Made by a program: the position numbers and the translations under genes | The notes under the pieces: model-generated | The model's database searches: none | What the model was told of the DNA's origin: nothing | Seen by the model: the letters and a program-made list of their open reading frames with translations, nothing else | Shown: positions 44,358 to 54,065 of the stretch, piece by piece | How the letters are laid out: each line of letters starts with the position of its first letter | Position numbering within the stretch: position 1 is the stretch's first letter | Source: UTCHB3 sp002050155 | Lineage (GTDB): Bacteria > Bacteroidota > Ignavibacteria > Ignavibacteriales > Ignavibacteriaceae | Assembly: GCA_030584105.1 (NCBI GenBank) | Contig: CP129491.1 | Location: 2,852,001 to 2,916,000, forward strand | Reading direction: 5' to 3' | Length of the DNA: 64,000 nt

Positions 44358-45329
44358 ATGAAAAAAATAATGATCGTTTTTACCGGCGGCACCATTTCCA
44401 TGAAAGTGGATAAAGTTACCGGCGGTGCAGTACCGGTAATGACCGGCGGAGACATAATCGCTAAAATCCCGGAATTAGAGGAACTGGCGCAGGTTGATTT
44501 TTACGACTTTGGCAAGTACCCCGGTCCTCACATGACCCCCGAACTGATGTTTGAACTGGCGGCGATTGTCCAGTCTCTGATTGACAAAAATGAGTTTGAC
44601 GGGATTGTTATCACACACGGAACTGATACCTTGGAGGAGACAGCCTATTTTCTCGATCTTTATTTAGATTCCCACATACCTGTTGTGCTAACCGGCTCGA
44701 TGAGAAACAGTTCGGAGCCTGACTGGGACGGACCCCAAAACCTTATAGACTGTATTTACACCTGCCTTAACCCTAACTGCCGGGATATCGGTGTGTTAGT
44801 CTGTCTGAATGGTGAAATTAATGCCGCAAGTGAGGTTACAAAAACGCACACGGAAGATAAAGAAACCTTTGCTTCGCTTGATTTTGGCGCGCTCGGGTTT
44901 GTTGACCGGGGGAAAGTGATTTTAAACAGGGCACCACATCGGTTGGAAAAAATCAGAACCGAAAGAATCAATCCGAATGTAGATCTGCTTAAATGTTATG
45001 CAGGGATGGATGAGAAATTCTTTAAGTACTCTGCAGACAACGGAGCAGATGGGTTGGTTGTTGAGGCTTTGGGTGTGGGGAATGTGCCACCGGCTGTTTT
45101 TAAGGGGATTGAATATGTTCTGGAGAAGGGCATTCCCGTTATTCTTGTTTCCCGCTGCCCTGCCGGTGAAACCGATGATGTTTACAGCTACCCCGGCGCC
45201 GGGAAATGGCTGCGAAATGCAGGCGTTATTTTCGCAGAATACCTTAATGGGCAGAAGGCAAGGATCAAACTGATCCTCGCCCTCGGCAAAACCTCTGATC
45301 GTGATGAGTTAGAGGAGATTTTTTATTAA
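44358..45329 (+). CDS. ansA: L-asparaginase, type I (cytosolic)
   Basis: 323 residues. Hydrolyses asparagine to aspartate and ammonia. The two threonine motifs are present: FTGGTISM (8-15, T12) and VITHGTDTLEETAYF (84-98, T86, D90). A conserved TKTHTEDKETF segment supplies the lysine of the second triad. No signal peptide, so cytosolic type I. Some members are part of glutaminase or tRNA-amidation systems, but this one is full length and alone. Confidence 0.92.
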   Translation: MKKIMIVFTGGTISMKVDKVTGGAVPVMTGGDIIAKIPELEELAQVDFYDFGKYPGPHMTPELMFELAAIVQSLIDKNEFDGIVITHGTDTLEETAYFLDLYLDSHIPVVLTGSMRNSSEPDWDGPQNLIDCIYTCLNPNCRDIGVLVCLNGEINAASEVTKTHTEDKETFASLDFGALGFVDRGKVILNRAPHRLEKIRTERINPNVDLLKCYAGMDEKFFKYSADNGADGLVVEALGVGNVPPAVFKGIEYVLEKGIPVILVSRCPAGETDDVYSYPGAGKWLRNAGVIFAEYLNGQKARIKLILALGKTSDRDELEEIFY

Positions 45330-45421
45330 TTATTTGCGATTATCTGCGATTCATAACGATTATTTTCGTTTCAACCCCCTATATTATTTTGGTTAATGGG
45401 AGTTGAGCAGCCGTTTGTTCC

Positions 45422-47857
45422 CTAATTATTATCGATTATTTTATCGATGACGCTGAATTTACCCCTTTTCATTATTGAAACTCGGTTAGGAAGTTCGGCT
45501 TCCACATCGCCGTTATGCGAAACGACAAAAACCTGCTTGAAGTGCTCGGATAACTGCTGAAGCGCCTGAAGAAGTAGCTCGCGCCGCTCTTCATCCTGTG
45601 CGCCGAACACTTCATCAAACGCCAGGAACCCGATTTTTCCGCCACTAAGCGAATTAACAATTTCGCGGCTTATGGCAACGCGCAGACAAATTGCGGCGAG
45701 ATCTTTTTCACCGCCTGAAAGGGTTGAAAGTGGAACAGTGCGCCCTTCGCGGTTGATGTTAATCTCCAAATCATTAGTGATTTCCAGCCCGGCGTATCTT
45801 CCGCCGGTAAGTTCGGCAAAAAGCTTATCGGCTTCGATTGCTACATGCGGAATAGCATTAGTGATCATCTTTGTTCTGTAGTCGGCAATCACTTCTTTGA
45901 ACACTTTGAAATCATTAATATCTTTCAGTTTCGCTTTGTGTTCTACCCGCTTTTTAGCGTCCTGTTCGAGGCTTTCGTTCAGTTGCTTCATGTTCGAGTT
46001 AGTCTCGGAAATCTCAAGTTCAATCTTATGGATACTGTCGGTTAAATCCTCAACAATGTCGGAAATCTTTACCAGAGCTTCTTTTTCCGCTTTAAGAGAT
46101 TCTTCACTGAAAGAAAGGGAGTTTTGCTCTTTCTGCAGGTTTTTCAGCTCGGTTTCGTATTCTTTCAGTTTATTCTCTTCATCTGATTTAGAAGATTTGG
46201 TTTTATCGAGAGCTTTAACTTCGCCGAGCATTTTCTGGTATTTATCGTACCTTAATTTAATTTCAGCGAGCCGTTCCTGTGCTTTATCCAACATTTTTTG
46301 GTCGAATTTTATTTCACCAAGCGCAGCAATATCCAGCTCAGCAGTTTGAATTTGAGCGTCAAACTCTGCAATTTTCTTTTGTTTCTCTTCGATCAGTAAG
46401 CTTTTTTGCTCTTTTAGGGCTAACTTTTGGCGCAGCTCTTTGAGGTTGTTTTCTACATCCTCTATTTCACTTTCTTTAGTTTTTCTTTGAGCAGAAGCGT
46501 CCTGATATTTTTCATCAAGCACCCTTTTTTTCGTTAAAAGAGCTTTAATTTCCGATTCATATTTTTCCACTAACTTTGGTTGGTGTTCACGGAGCGGTCT
46601 TTCGCACTCGGGGCAGTTACCATCTGCCCCCAGTTTCACAACTTTTTCCAACCGCTTTTGTTTTGTTTTCAACTCATCAGAAATTGATTGTATGCTCGCC
46701 TGAAGCTCGTTTTCCCGCTCTCTTTGAGTTGATATGTGCTCTTTTTTCTCAGAAAGCAGATTCTCTTTCGTGTTAATTTTTGAAGCATAATCAGGCAGTT
46801 TTTCAAGTTCTTTAGATTCAACTTCAAACTCACTATTGGTTTTATTTCGTGAACTACGGGCTTTCTCTAAGCCTTTATTAATCTCATCGAATTGAATTTT
46901 TTTATTCTTTTCGTGATTCAACCCTTCAATCTCGGTGTTGATTTTTTTATACTCATCAACTACCTTGCTTTTCAGGTTAATATCAGCCGCAATTTGCTCT
47001 AAGCGGGCTATTTCCTGAATTAGTTTTTCGATATGCTCTTTTGAGTTTGCAATCGAAGTCTCATTTTTAGTTATTTTTTTGCCTAACTCAGTGAACTTAA
47101 TCCTGATTTCTTCCAATTTATTAACTTTTTCAGCCTGGAGATCCTTTTCTTTTCTTTTCACTTCAGCCTGTTTTGTTAAATCTTCTAATGAAACCTTTAT
47201 AGCAGCTAAGCTTATCTCCAAAGCGGCAATTTTCTCTTTGTTTTCTGCCACCACTTCATCGCCAATCAGATATTTCTTTATGGCTTCCGCCTCCGCTTCG
47301 TATGATTTTATGTAAATGGTGATTTTATTCACTAAGTCGTCATACTTATCGAAACCGAGCATTTTTTTGAAAGATTCTTCCCGTTTTGCCGGAGTTCCGC
47401 TGATAATACCGGCAGTTTCTTTCTGTTGTGCGAAGAAAGAGTTTTTGAAACTGTTGGCGTCGATCCGCAAAATTTTGTAAATTTCACGATTTACAGGGGT
47501 TGAAGTTTCAGCCAAGAGTTCGAAGTGGTGCGCGCCCAACTCCGGTTTGTTGATATGAAGTGAAGCATCCGGTGCATTTGATTTACCTCTCATGCCTCTG
47601 ATAACACGATAGAGTTCACCCTTTTCCTCAAATTCCATTATCACGCTTACGGGTTCGTTCTCGGAGTGATCGTTTCGCAGATGACCTATTGCACCTGATA
47701 ACGGCTTGCCAAAAAGTGAATAGTAAATAGCTTCAAAAATTGTGGATTTTCCGGCGCCGTTTTTACCGACTAAGCCGATTAACCCGTGAGGGAATGAATC
47801 CACGGTCATTTCTTTGAACTGTTTGAAATTTTTGAGTGTAAGTTTTTTAATCAACAT
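45422..47857 (-). CDS. sbcC: Nuclease SbcCD subunit C (Rad50-like)
   Basis: 811 residues. ATPase partner of SbcD in processing DNA ends and hairpins. Walker A GKNGAGKST (31-39); long coiled coils on both sides of a zinc hook (CPEC, residues 415-418); C-terminal signature LSGGEKDLAAI (~712) and Walker B IGFLAFDEVFGAQDEERR. It is shorter than E. coli SbcC (1048) but similar to archaeal and Bacteroidota forms. I chose the ATG at 47857, with AAAGGG upstream, rather than the TTG at 47878; it overlaps sbcD by 11 nt. Confidence 0.93.
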   Translation of the reverse strand: MLIKKLTLKNFKQFKEMTVDSFPHGLIGLVGKNGAGKSTIFEAIYYSLFGKPLSGAIGHLRNDHSENEPVSVIMEFEEKGELYRVIRGMRGKSNAPDASLHINKPELGAHHFELLAETSTPVNREIYKILRIDANSFKNSFFAQQKETAGIISGTPAKREESFKKMLGFDKYDDLVNKITIYIKSYEAEAEAIKKYLIGDEVVAENKEKIAALEISLAAIKVSLEDLTKQAEVKRKEKDLQAEKVNKLEEIRIKFTELGKKITKNETSIANSKEHIEKLIQEIARLEQIAADINLKSKVVDEYKKINTEIEGLNHEKNKKIQFDEINKGLEKARSSRNKTNSEFEVESKELEKLPDYASKINTKENLLSEKKEHISTQRERENELQASIQSISDELKTKQKRLEKVVKLGADGNCPECERPLREHQPKLVEKYESEIKALLTKKRVLDEKYQDASAQRKTKESEIEDVENNLKELRQKLALKEQKSLLIEEKQKKIAEFDAQIQTAELDIAALGEIKFDQKMLDKAQERLAEIKLRYDKYQKMLGEVKALDKTKSSKSDEENKLKEYETELKNLQKEQNSLSFSEESLKAEKEALVKISDIVEDLTDSIHKIELEISETNSNMKQLNESLEQDAKKRVEHKAKLKDINDFKVFKEVIADYRTKMITNAIPHVAIEADKLFAELTGGRYAGLEITNDLEININREGRTVPLSTLSGGEKDLAAICLRVAISREIVNSLSGGKIGFLAFDEVFGAQDEERRELLLQALQQLSEHFKQVFVVSHNGDVEAELPNRVSIMKRGKFSVIDKIIDNN

Positions 47858-48995
47858 TTTGCGCCCTTTCTGTTTCAATTTCTTCCAATAATTTATTTGT
47901 AAGGTCGAAGAACCTCAGATAGAGTTCATCGTCGGAGAAGGCTCTTCTAAGATCTTCAAAGAGAGAATCAATAGGCTTCACTTCACCATCGTCATCGAAG
48001 AACTCATCGGCTCGTGTTGCCCTTGTCAGTCGGAGGTCAAGACACCCGGCCGTAATTTTTTCAATCTCCTCGACGCGCGTTGCGTAGTAAGAAGCCTTTG
48101 AAAGGTCTTTCAGATTAATCACAATTACAGAATCTTTAATTTCGTGCTCTTTTAAGGCGTCCGAAATTTCTTTAAGGATATATCCTTCGTTCTTTTTATC
48201 GCAGTCTGTGATGGTTATTTCAATAATTTCCCTTGTATTAAGAGGGACAAACTGTGCATTAACTTTTCCGGAATCTTCGATTTCCACCGAAATGAAGCCT
48301 TTGGTATGGTTTATTTCCGAAAGGTTCATTTTATCGGGTGCACCCGAATAGAAGACATTTCCGTATTGTTTCAAGTGGAGGAATTTGTGCCAGTGCCCAA
48401 GGGCGACATAATCGAATTTGCCCAGCAATTCAAGTTTTTCCGCCGGAAAAACACCCCCGCCCAGCTCGATTTCTTCACTTGCGGCTATCGGCATTGAAAG
48501 GTGCATCATCAAAATGTTGGGTGATTTTCGTCCCTCAGTCGTAATTTTTTCAAGCTCCTTATTGAATGTTTCTTTCGAATTAATGTGAGGAAGTGCATGT
48601 AATGTGCAATTTCCAAGATCGACCACAGAATAAGCCTCATCGAAGAAAATTTTAATGTTTTTTAAGTGCTTGAAAATTTGATGAATAGGCTGCTGCGTTG
48701 TTACCTTTGGGAAATCGTGATTGCCCGCAATCATATATAACGGAATTTTTGCGGTGTTTAATCTGCCCAGCTGTTCAATTGCAGAGACTAAGGGTGCGTT
48801 CCCCGGTGAGGCGCGGTGGAAAAAATCCCCGGTGTGGATAACGAAGTCAGGCTTTTCTTTGATAATCCTGTCCACGATTAATTTAAGGGCGGTGTATTTA
48901 TCTTTCTCCCTTTGTTCCCTTGCGGAGTGTGTTATTGTTATCGAGTCCGAAGCGCCTAAATGCGAATCGGAAAAATGAATGAATTTAACAGACAT
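47847..48995 (-). CDS. sbcD: Nuclease SbcCD subunit D (Mre11-like)
   Basis: 382 residues. Mn-dependent exonuclease/endonuclease. Metallophosphoesterase motifs are HFSDSHLG (7-14), VIHTGDFFH (~53-61), IAGNHDFP and ALGHWHKF. A C-terminal capping domain follows. GGAG lies 8 nt before the ATG at 48995. It is the first gene of a two-gene operon with sbcC. Confidence 0.94.
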   Translation of the reverse strand: MSVKFIHFSDSHLGASDSITITHSAREQREKDKYTALKLIVDRIIKEKPDFVIHTGDFFHRASPGNAPLVSAIEQLGRLNTAKIPLYMIAGNHDFPKVTTQQPIHQIFKHLKNIKIFFDEAYSVVDLGNCTLHALPHINSKETFNKELEKITTEGRKSPNILMMHLSMPIAASEEIELGGGVFPAEKLELLGKFDYVALGHWHKFLHLKQYGNVFYSGAPDKMNLSEINHTKGFISVEIEDSGKVNAQFVPLNTREIIEITITDCDKKNEGYILKEISDALKEHEIKDSVIVINLKDLSKASYYATRVEEIEKITAGCLDLRLTRATRADEFFDDDGEVKPIDSLFEDLRRAFSDDELYLRFFDLTNKLLEEIETERAQNVD

Positions 48996-49407
48996 TTGAT
49001 ATTACTCCTTCAGTTTAATTATGAAATTATGCAATTATAAATTTTCAATTTTCGAACCGGTTCTCTTTTCAAATATTTTAAGATACTGTTCGCTTACATT
49101 CTAAAACTGTTCGCTTACATTCTAAATAAATAGAGAAAGAAGTTTCTCAATTTTCCGGTTTTTTATAAAAAAGACCCCAAAATTTTTTGCAATAAAAACG
49201 CTAAAGCGAAAAAATAGTTTAAATTTAGGGTTTAATTTTGCCAAAATCTATGAAATAAAGAAATCATTCAATGATATAAATGGCAAATGAGTGGGAAAAT
49301 TTAGAGTAAAATAGAATTTCTGAGATTTGGATATATAAAATTTTCCAAAAAACCCAGGGGGGGTGAGGTAGTTTTGTTTTTTTATTTTTAGGTTAGGAAC
49401 CATCGAA
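48996..49407. other. Divergent promoter region sbcD / GH57
   Basis: 412 nt, strongly AT-rich. It includes a 21-nt tandem duplication (49085-49126), and a run of G (AGGGGGGGTGAGG, ~49356-49368) close to the GH57 start. No coding frame or terminator. Confidence 0.5.
49085..49126 (+). repeat. Two exact tandem copies of a 21-nt unit
   Basis: ACTGTTCGCTTACATTCTAAA occurs at 49085-49105 and again at 49106-49126, with no difference. Confidence 0.92.
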
Positions 49408-52113
49408 ATGTTGTCATCAATTTCGCAGCGTGTGATGCGATATTTGTTTAATTTAAGCTTAGTGCTCCTTATATTTTTATTTAGTCATGTTGCTTTCGGG
49501 CAGAGTGCGCCTGCAGCAAACCCGCCGATTTACATCGCCTTTCTGTGGCACATGCACCAGCCGATTTACTGGCCCTACGAAAGCGTTGTACAAACCGACG
49601 CCAACGGGCGTTTTCCGTTTTCCGTTACTGATATTCATAATCAAAGGTTGGGTCCCTACAATTCCTGGCCCAAAAATGCAGTGCAAAAGGGAATAAATGC
49701 AAACATGCCCCACTTCGGCGCTCAGGTCAGTTTTTCCGGTTCGTTAGTTGAAAATCTGAACGCTTTGGAAGCGAACGGGAACGGCAATTTTTCCAATTGG
49801 AAGTCGCACTGGAACTCAATTAAAAATCAGAACACCTCGCTTGGGCATCCGAGGATGGATATGGTGGGCTTCGGTTATTTTCACCCACTGATGGGGCTGA
49901 TTAACTATACCGACATCAGAAAACAGATCCAACGGCACAAACAGATTTTTTCAACTAACTTCCCCGGTGCATACTCTAAAGGGATTTTTCCTCCTGAAAA
50001 CGCCTTTGCTGAGAGGATGATCCCCGCTCTGGTGGATGAAGGGCTTAACTGGGTGCTGATTGATAATGTGCATTTCGATCGGGCGGCAAAAGGGTACCCG
50101 TTTAACACCGGCGGCAATATATACGAACCAAACAAAGCCGATGTTCTTAACAGCGACCCGAACGACTGGATTCAGTTGCAAAACATTTGGGCGCCCACTA
50201 AAATTTCCGCTGCATGGGGGCACCGACCTCATTTTGTCGAGTATGTTGACCCCAATACGGGGCAAAAATACAGGATGATTGCAGTGCCTGCTTCCCGTTA
50301 TTTAGGAAATGAAGACGGGCGCGGCGGGTTCGGCGCACTAAGCTACGAAGCGGTGATGAGCCAATTTGAGCCTTATAACACCGACCCCCGGCACCCGATT
50401 CTGATCGTTCTCCACCACGATGGTGATAACTACGGTGGCGGAACAGACTCTTACTACGGTTCAAATTTCCAGAATTTTGTGAACTGGTTAGCCGCCAACC
50501 CAAGCCGTTTTGTCTGCACCACGATTGAGGATTATCTGCAGATGTTTCCACCCGACGCCAATTCCGTTATTCATGTCGAGCCGGGTTCATGGTCGGGTGC
50601 CGATAATGGTGACCCGGAATTTAAGAAGTGGCTCGGCGACCCGGGCGGTGATGGCTATTCGCCCGATATTAACAGTTGGGGTGTGCTTACTGCTGCACAG
50701 AACTTCGTACATACTGCGGAACAGGTTGACCCGAACTCGCAAAACACTCAAAGTGCATGGAAGTATCTGTTGGTAAGTGAGTCTTCAGATTATTGGTATT
50801 GGGATGGTTCACTGGGCGGGATATGGGATTCCAACCCAACCCGCGGTGCGAATCAGGCGGTGAGCTTTGCAAGTCAGGTTATTGCAAACGCAACTGACAA
50901 CACACCACCAACCATTTTTATTCCGCAAAGGGAACCTTACAACCCCGGCGGAACAGAGTGGAATCAACAAATGCCTTCCGATTTTAAGGTGTGGACTTAT
51001 GCCTACGATGTCAGTGGTCTTTCATCGGTGAAACTTTATTATCGGAAAGACCTTGACGGGGTAAATTCAACGGCTTCAACCGATAACGAAATTTATGCAG
51101 GGGGGCCCGAAGTGGGGGAATGGGTTTCAGTTGAGATGACCGGCACTTCAAAAATTTCGATGACAAACCCTGCACCGACAGTGAAAGCCAAAGAGTACAG
51201 TGCAACGGTGGCAGGCTTTTCAAACAAATTGATTGACTATTATGTTGAAGCCACGGACTCAAGGGGAAATGTAGCCAGAACACCAATTCAGCATGTGTGG
51301 GTTGGTGCGCACTCCGGTGGTGGTGGCGGAAATAACGGTTTTGTTATAGATGGAAACTTGGATGAAGGAGCCGTTAGCGTGGCACAAAACAACGGAACAA
51401 ATCTTTATTTGGGATGGAAAGAGGGGAAGCTGTACCTTGCAACAGAGTCGGCGCAAAACAAAGGAAAGGATGTTTTTATAGTTATTTCTGATTCGCTTCG
51501 TCCGCCGAAAGCGGCAATGTGGGCAAAAAGCGGTATGGTTTCTGAATGGTCGCTGTTTTTGGGGAACGAGAGCACGAATAATTGGTCGGGTTGGTTCGAT
51601 GCCTCTTCTTCTCCTGCCAACGCTGCCGGTTCGGTGGTTGAGGGTTTACTTGATGTGCAGGCGGAGTTTGGGCGGGTGCCCGGTAAGCTTTACATAGCCG
51701 TTTTGCACTATTCAACTCCGGATGGCGGTGTTTTGGAAAATCAGGTGCCCGCCGGAAACGGCAACGGTAACCTTGAACCGGATGAATTTTATGAGTTTGA
51801 CTTTTCTTTAACCGGTGTTAAAGATTTGCCGTTGAGTTCAGAGTTGCCGGGCAGCTATGGTTTAGCACAAAACTTCCCGAACCCTTTTAATCCTTCCACT
51901 AAAATTCAATACAGTGTGCAGGAAGAGGGGAAAGTCTCTTTGGTGGTTTATGATCTTCTTGGCAGGGTCGCGGCAACACTTGTTGATGGGTACAAGCCCG
52001 CCGGCACTTATGAGGTTAATTTTGATGCCTCTGCGCTTTCGGGTGGGGTGTATTTTTATTCAGTTTCAGTTAACGGGTTCAGGGAAACGAAGAAAATGAT
52101 TTTGAATAAGTAG
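49408..52113 (+). CDS. Secreted glycoside hydrolase family 57 protein with T9SS sorting domain
   Basis: 901 residues. Signal peptide about 10-31 (ends HVAFGQ). The GH57 barrel spans ~40-480: motif 1 LWHMHQPIYWP (47-57), GIFPPENAFAE (191-201, with E196 in the position of the nucleophile), and VLHHDGDNYGGG (333-344, candidate acid/base Asp). Then come an Ig-like beta segment (~500-635), a DOMON-like region (~645-800: VIDGNLDEG, LYLGWKEGKLYLA) and a T9SS domain (~817-901; FPNPFNPSTKIQYS). GH57 enzymes act on alpha-glucans; most are cytosolic, so T9SS export is notable. The substrate is inferred. Confidence 0.88.
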   Translation: MLSSISQRVMRYLFNLSLVLLIFLFSHVAFGQSAPAANPPIYIAFLWHMHQPIYWPYESVVQTDANGRFPFSVTDIHNQRLGPYNSWPKNAVQKGINANMPHFGAQVSFSGSLVENLNALEANGNGNFSNWKSHWNSIKNQNTSLGHPRMDMVGFGYFHPLMGLINYTDIRKQIQRHKQIFSTNFPGAYSKGIFPPENAFAERMIPALVDEGLNWVLIDNVHFDRAAKGYPFNTGGNIYEPNKADVLNSDPNDWIQLQNIWAPTKISAAWGHRPHFVEYVDPNTGQKYRMIAVPASRYLGNEDGRGGFGALSYEAVMSQFEPYNTDPRHPILIVLHHDGDNYGGGTDSYYGSNFQNFVNWLAANPSRFVCTTIEDYLQMFPPDANSVIHVEPGSWSGADNGDPEFKKWLGDPGGDGYSPDINSWGVLTAAQNFVHTAEQVDPNSQNTQSAWKYLLVSESSDYWYWDGSLGGIWDSNPTRGANQAVSFASQVIANATDNTPPTIFIPQREPYNPGGTEWNQQMPSDFKVWTYAYDVSGLSSVKLYYRKDLDGVNSTASTDNEIYAGGPEVGEWVSVEMTGTSKISMTNPAPTVKAKEYSATVAGFSNKLIDYYVEATDSRGNVARTPIQHVWVGAHSGGGGGNNGFVIDGNLDEGAVSVAQNNGTNLYLGWKEGKLYLATESAQNKGKDVFIVISDSLRPPKAAMWAKSGMVSEWSLFLGNESTNNWSGWFDASSSPANAAGSVVEGLLDVQAEFGRVPGKLYIAVLHYSTPDGGVLENQVPAGNGNGNLEPDEFYEFDFSLTGVKDLPLSSELPGSYGLAQNFPNPFNPSTKIQYSVQEEGKVSLVVYDLLGRVAATLVDGYKPAGTYEVNFDASALSGGVYFYSVSVNGFRETKKMILNK

Positions 52114-52506
52114 GTTTTTCGGGGGGGGGGGGGATTTGGATTTGCAGGGGTGTGTGCCGGCTTTGTGAGGGTACTGGGTGGGGAAGGTTATATTTTGCGC
52201 AGTCAGCGGCTTTGTCTGGAAGGGCTTTGTGCGGCAGGCGTTTCGAGGTAAGATATGTATTGTGCAGTCAGCAGCTTTTTCGGGTTGTGTGTGTTGGAAT
52301 TGCGTTACACAATGATTGCCGCCTTTTTTTGTCACCTTGTTCGGGGGAAATATTAGACGGCTATAGTCAGTACGAGATACACCAAAGACTGCCATTCCTT
52401 TCTTTCATGCGTTTCATCTCACTTGCGGACAAAAAATTTATGCGTAAATTTAAAATCTGAATTTGAAAAAATCAGATTGCTTTTTTTGAAAAATATAGAA
52501 ATACCG
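52114..52506. other. G-rich intergenic region downstream of GH57
   Basis: 393 nt. A run of 13 G at 52121-52133 starts a G-rich stretch to about 52187 with several GGGG and GGG groups. Two imperfect ~40-nt repeats with G(C/T)GCAGTCAGC(G/A)GCTTT lie near 52190 and 52260. No terminator of the usual kind is visible. The last 60 nt precede the dehydrogenase start. Confidence 0.5.
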
Positions 52507-53481
52507 ATGGACTTTAATCAAATCAAACTTGCAGTTCTTGGGGTCGGAAATTGGGGCAAGAACCACCTTAAAACCGCTGCAACACTTCTGCCCCACGAAA
52601 ATATTACTGTTTATGATCCGGGGCTTAGAACCAAGGAAACTGTCCGGGCTGTCTCGGATAAAATTAATATCGCCGATTCGATTGATGATATAATAAATAA
52701 CCCCGAGATTACCACCGCAATTGTAGCCACACCGGCGCAAACTCACTATTTTGTTGCAAAAGGCATGCTGGAATCAGGCAAACATGTGCTCGCTGAAAAA
52801 CCGATTACACTTTACTCAAAAGAAGCGGAAAATTTAGTGCACATAGCCGAGAAGAAAAACCTTCGTTTGATGGTCGGGCATGTTTTGCTTTATCACGAGG
52901 CGGTTAAAATTATTAAAAATGGTGTGAATAAAGAGCTTGGAGAGCTTCAATATCTTTACAGCAACCGTCTGAATCTCGGCAAAATAAGGTTTGAAGAAAA
53001 CAGCCTTTGGAGTTTCGCACCACACGATATTGCAATTATTCAGTATATAGTTGGTGCTTCGCCGATAGCAATTCATGCTAAAGGTTCCGCCGTTATTCAG
53101 CCGCACATCGAAGATTCAACTGTAACTTACCTCAAATACCCTGAAAACACATCAGCGCACATTTTTGTGAGTTGGCTCCACCCGTTTAAAGAGCAACGGT
53201 TGGTTGTGATCGGCACCGAGGGGATGTATGTGTTTGAGGATAGCTTACCAAAGGATAAGCTGAAATTCTATAAAAAAGGATTTAAAAATATTAACGGACG
53301 CTTCGAGGCATTTGATCAGTCGTTTGAAGTGGTGCAATACGATCACAAACCACCGCTTGAAGAGGAGCAACGGCACTTCTTCAACTGTGTTCTGACCGGT
53401 GAAACACCCCTTTCGGACGGAAAACATGCTTTGGAAGTGTTAAAAATTTTAGAACAAGCGCAGGAAAGGCTTTCGGAATGA
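52507..53481 (+). CDS. Gfo/Idh/MocA-family oxidoreductase (WbpB/WlbA-like sugar dehydrogenase)
   Basis: 324 residues from the ATG at 52507; an in-frame TTG at 52423 would add 28 residues before the Rossmann fold and is less likely. The nucleotide-binding motif is VLGVGNWGKNH (10-20), with the conserved ATPAQTHYFVAKGML and AEKPIT signature. It heads a three-gene unit with a hexapeptide acyltransferase and a DegT aminotransferase. That order matches the dehydrogenase, acetyltransferase and aminotransferase making UDP-diacetamido-uronic acids or similar amino sugars. The exact sugar is inferred. Confidence 0.85.
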   Translation: MDFNQIKLAVLGVGNWGKNHLKTAATLLPHENITVYDPGLRTKETVRAVSDKINIADSIDDIINNPEITTAIVATPAQTHYFVAKGMLESGKHVLAEKPITLYSKEAENLVHIAEKKNLRLMVGHVLLYHEAVKIIKNGVNKELGELQYLYSNRLNLGKIRFEENSLWSFAPHDIAIIQYIVGASPIAIHAKGSAVIQPHIEDSTVTYLKYPENTSAHIFVSWLHPFKEQRLVVIGTEGMYVFEDSLPKDKLKFYKKGFKNINGRFEAFDQSFEVVQYDHKPPLEEEQRHFFNCVLTGETPLSDGKHALEVLKILEQAQERLSE

Positions 53482-54065
53482 GCGAAAAAAACTTTTATGT
53501 TAATGAATACGCCGTAGTCGATGATAATGTTGAAATCGGCGAAGGCACAAAAATCTGGCATTTTACCCATGTACAATCAGGCTCAAAAATTGGCAAAAAG
53601 GTGATTATGGGGCAAAATGTTAATATTGGGAACAATGTTATAATTGGTGATTATGTAAAAATTCAGAATAATGTCTCGGTTTACGAGGGTGTTACTCTGG
53701 AAGATTATGTATTCTGCGGTCCCTCGATGGTGTTTACGAATATCCTTGACCCCCGCAGCAAATATCCTCAGGTGGGTGCAAAATATTACATCAAAACTTT
53801 AATCCGTGAAGGAGCTTCACTTGGCGCCAATTCCACAATCGTGTGCGGGCACACAGTCGGAAGGTTTGCTTTTGTCGGTGCAGGAAGTGTTGTTACCAAA
53901 GATGTTCCTGATTTTGCGTTGGTGGTAGGCAACCCGGCGAAAATTATCGGCTGGATGAGCGAAGCGGGCGTGCGGCTTAAATTCGACGAAAACGGCGTGG
54001 CGGAGTGCCCGAGATCAGGCAAAAAATACAAATTTGAAAACGATTTAGTGAAAGAAATTGAATAG
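53478..54065 (+). CDS. Left-handed beta-helix N-acetyltransferase (WbpD/WlbB-like)
   Basis: 195 residues. Hexapeptide repeats run through residues ~15-140 (IGEGTKIW, IGKKVIMGQNVNIGNNVIIGDYV), with a FTNILDPRSKYP loop and ASLGANSTIVCGHTVG typical of UDP-amino-sugar N-acetyltransferases. The ATG overlaps the dehydrogenase stop (ATGA), and the aminotransferase begins immediately after its stop. It probably acetylates the amino group introduced by that aminotransferase. Confidence 0.88.
   Translation: MSEKNFYVNEYAVVDDNVEIGEGTKIWHFTHVQSGSKIGKKVIMGQNVNIGNNVIIGDYVKIQNNVSVYEGVTLEDYVFCGPSMVFTNILDPRSKYPQVGAKYYIKTLIREGASLGANSTIVCGHTVGRFAFVGAGSVVTKDVPDFALVVGNPAKIIGWMSEAGVRLKFDENGVAECPRSGKKYKFENDLVKEIE

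Noticed and set aside
45422..48995. Phage-defence nuclease/SMC system
   Set aside because: The pair has all features of housekeeping SbcC/SbcD, including zinc hook and gene order, and no defence genes are nearby.
52423..52506. Longer N-terminus for the sugar dehydrogenase (TTG at 52423)
   Set aside because: The extra 28 residues precede a normal Rossmann start, are not family-like and begin in the repeat-bearing spacer.
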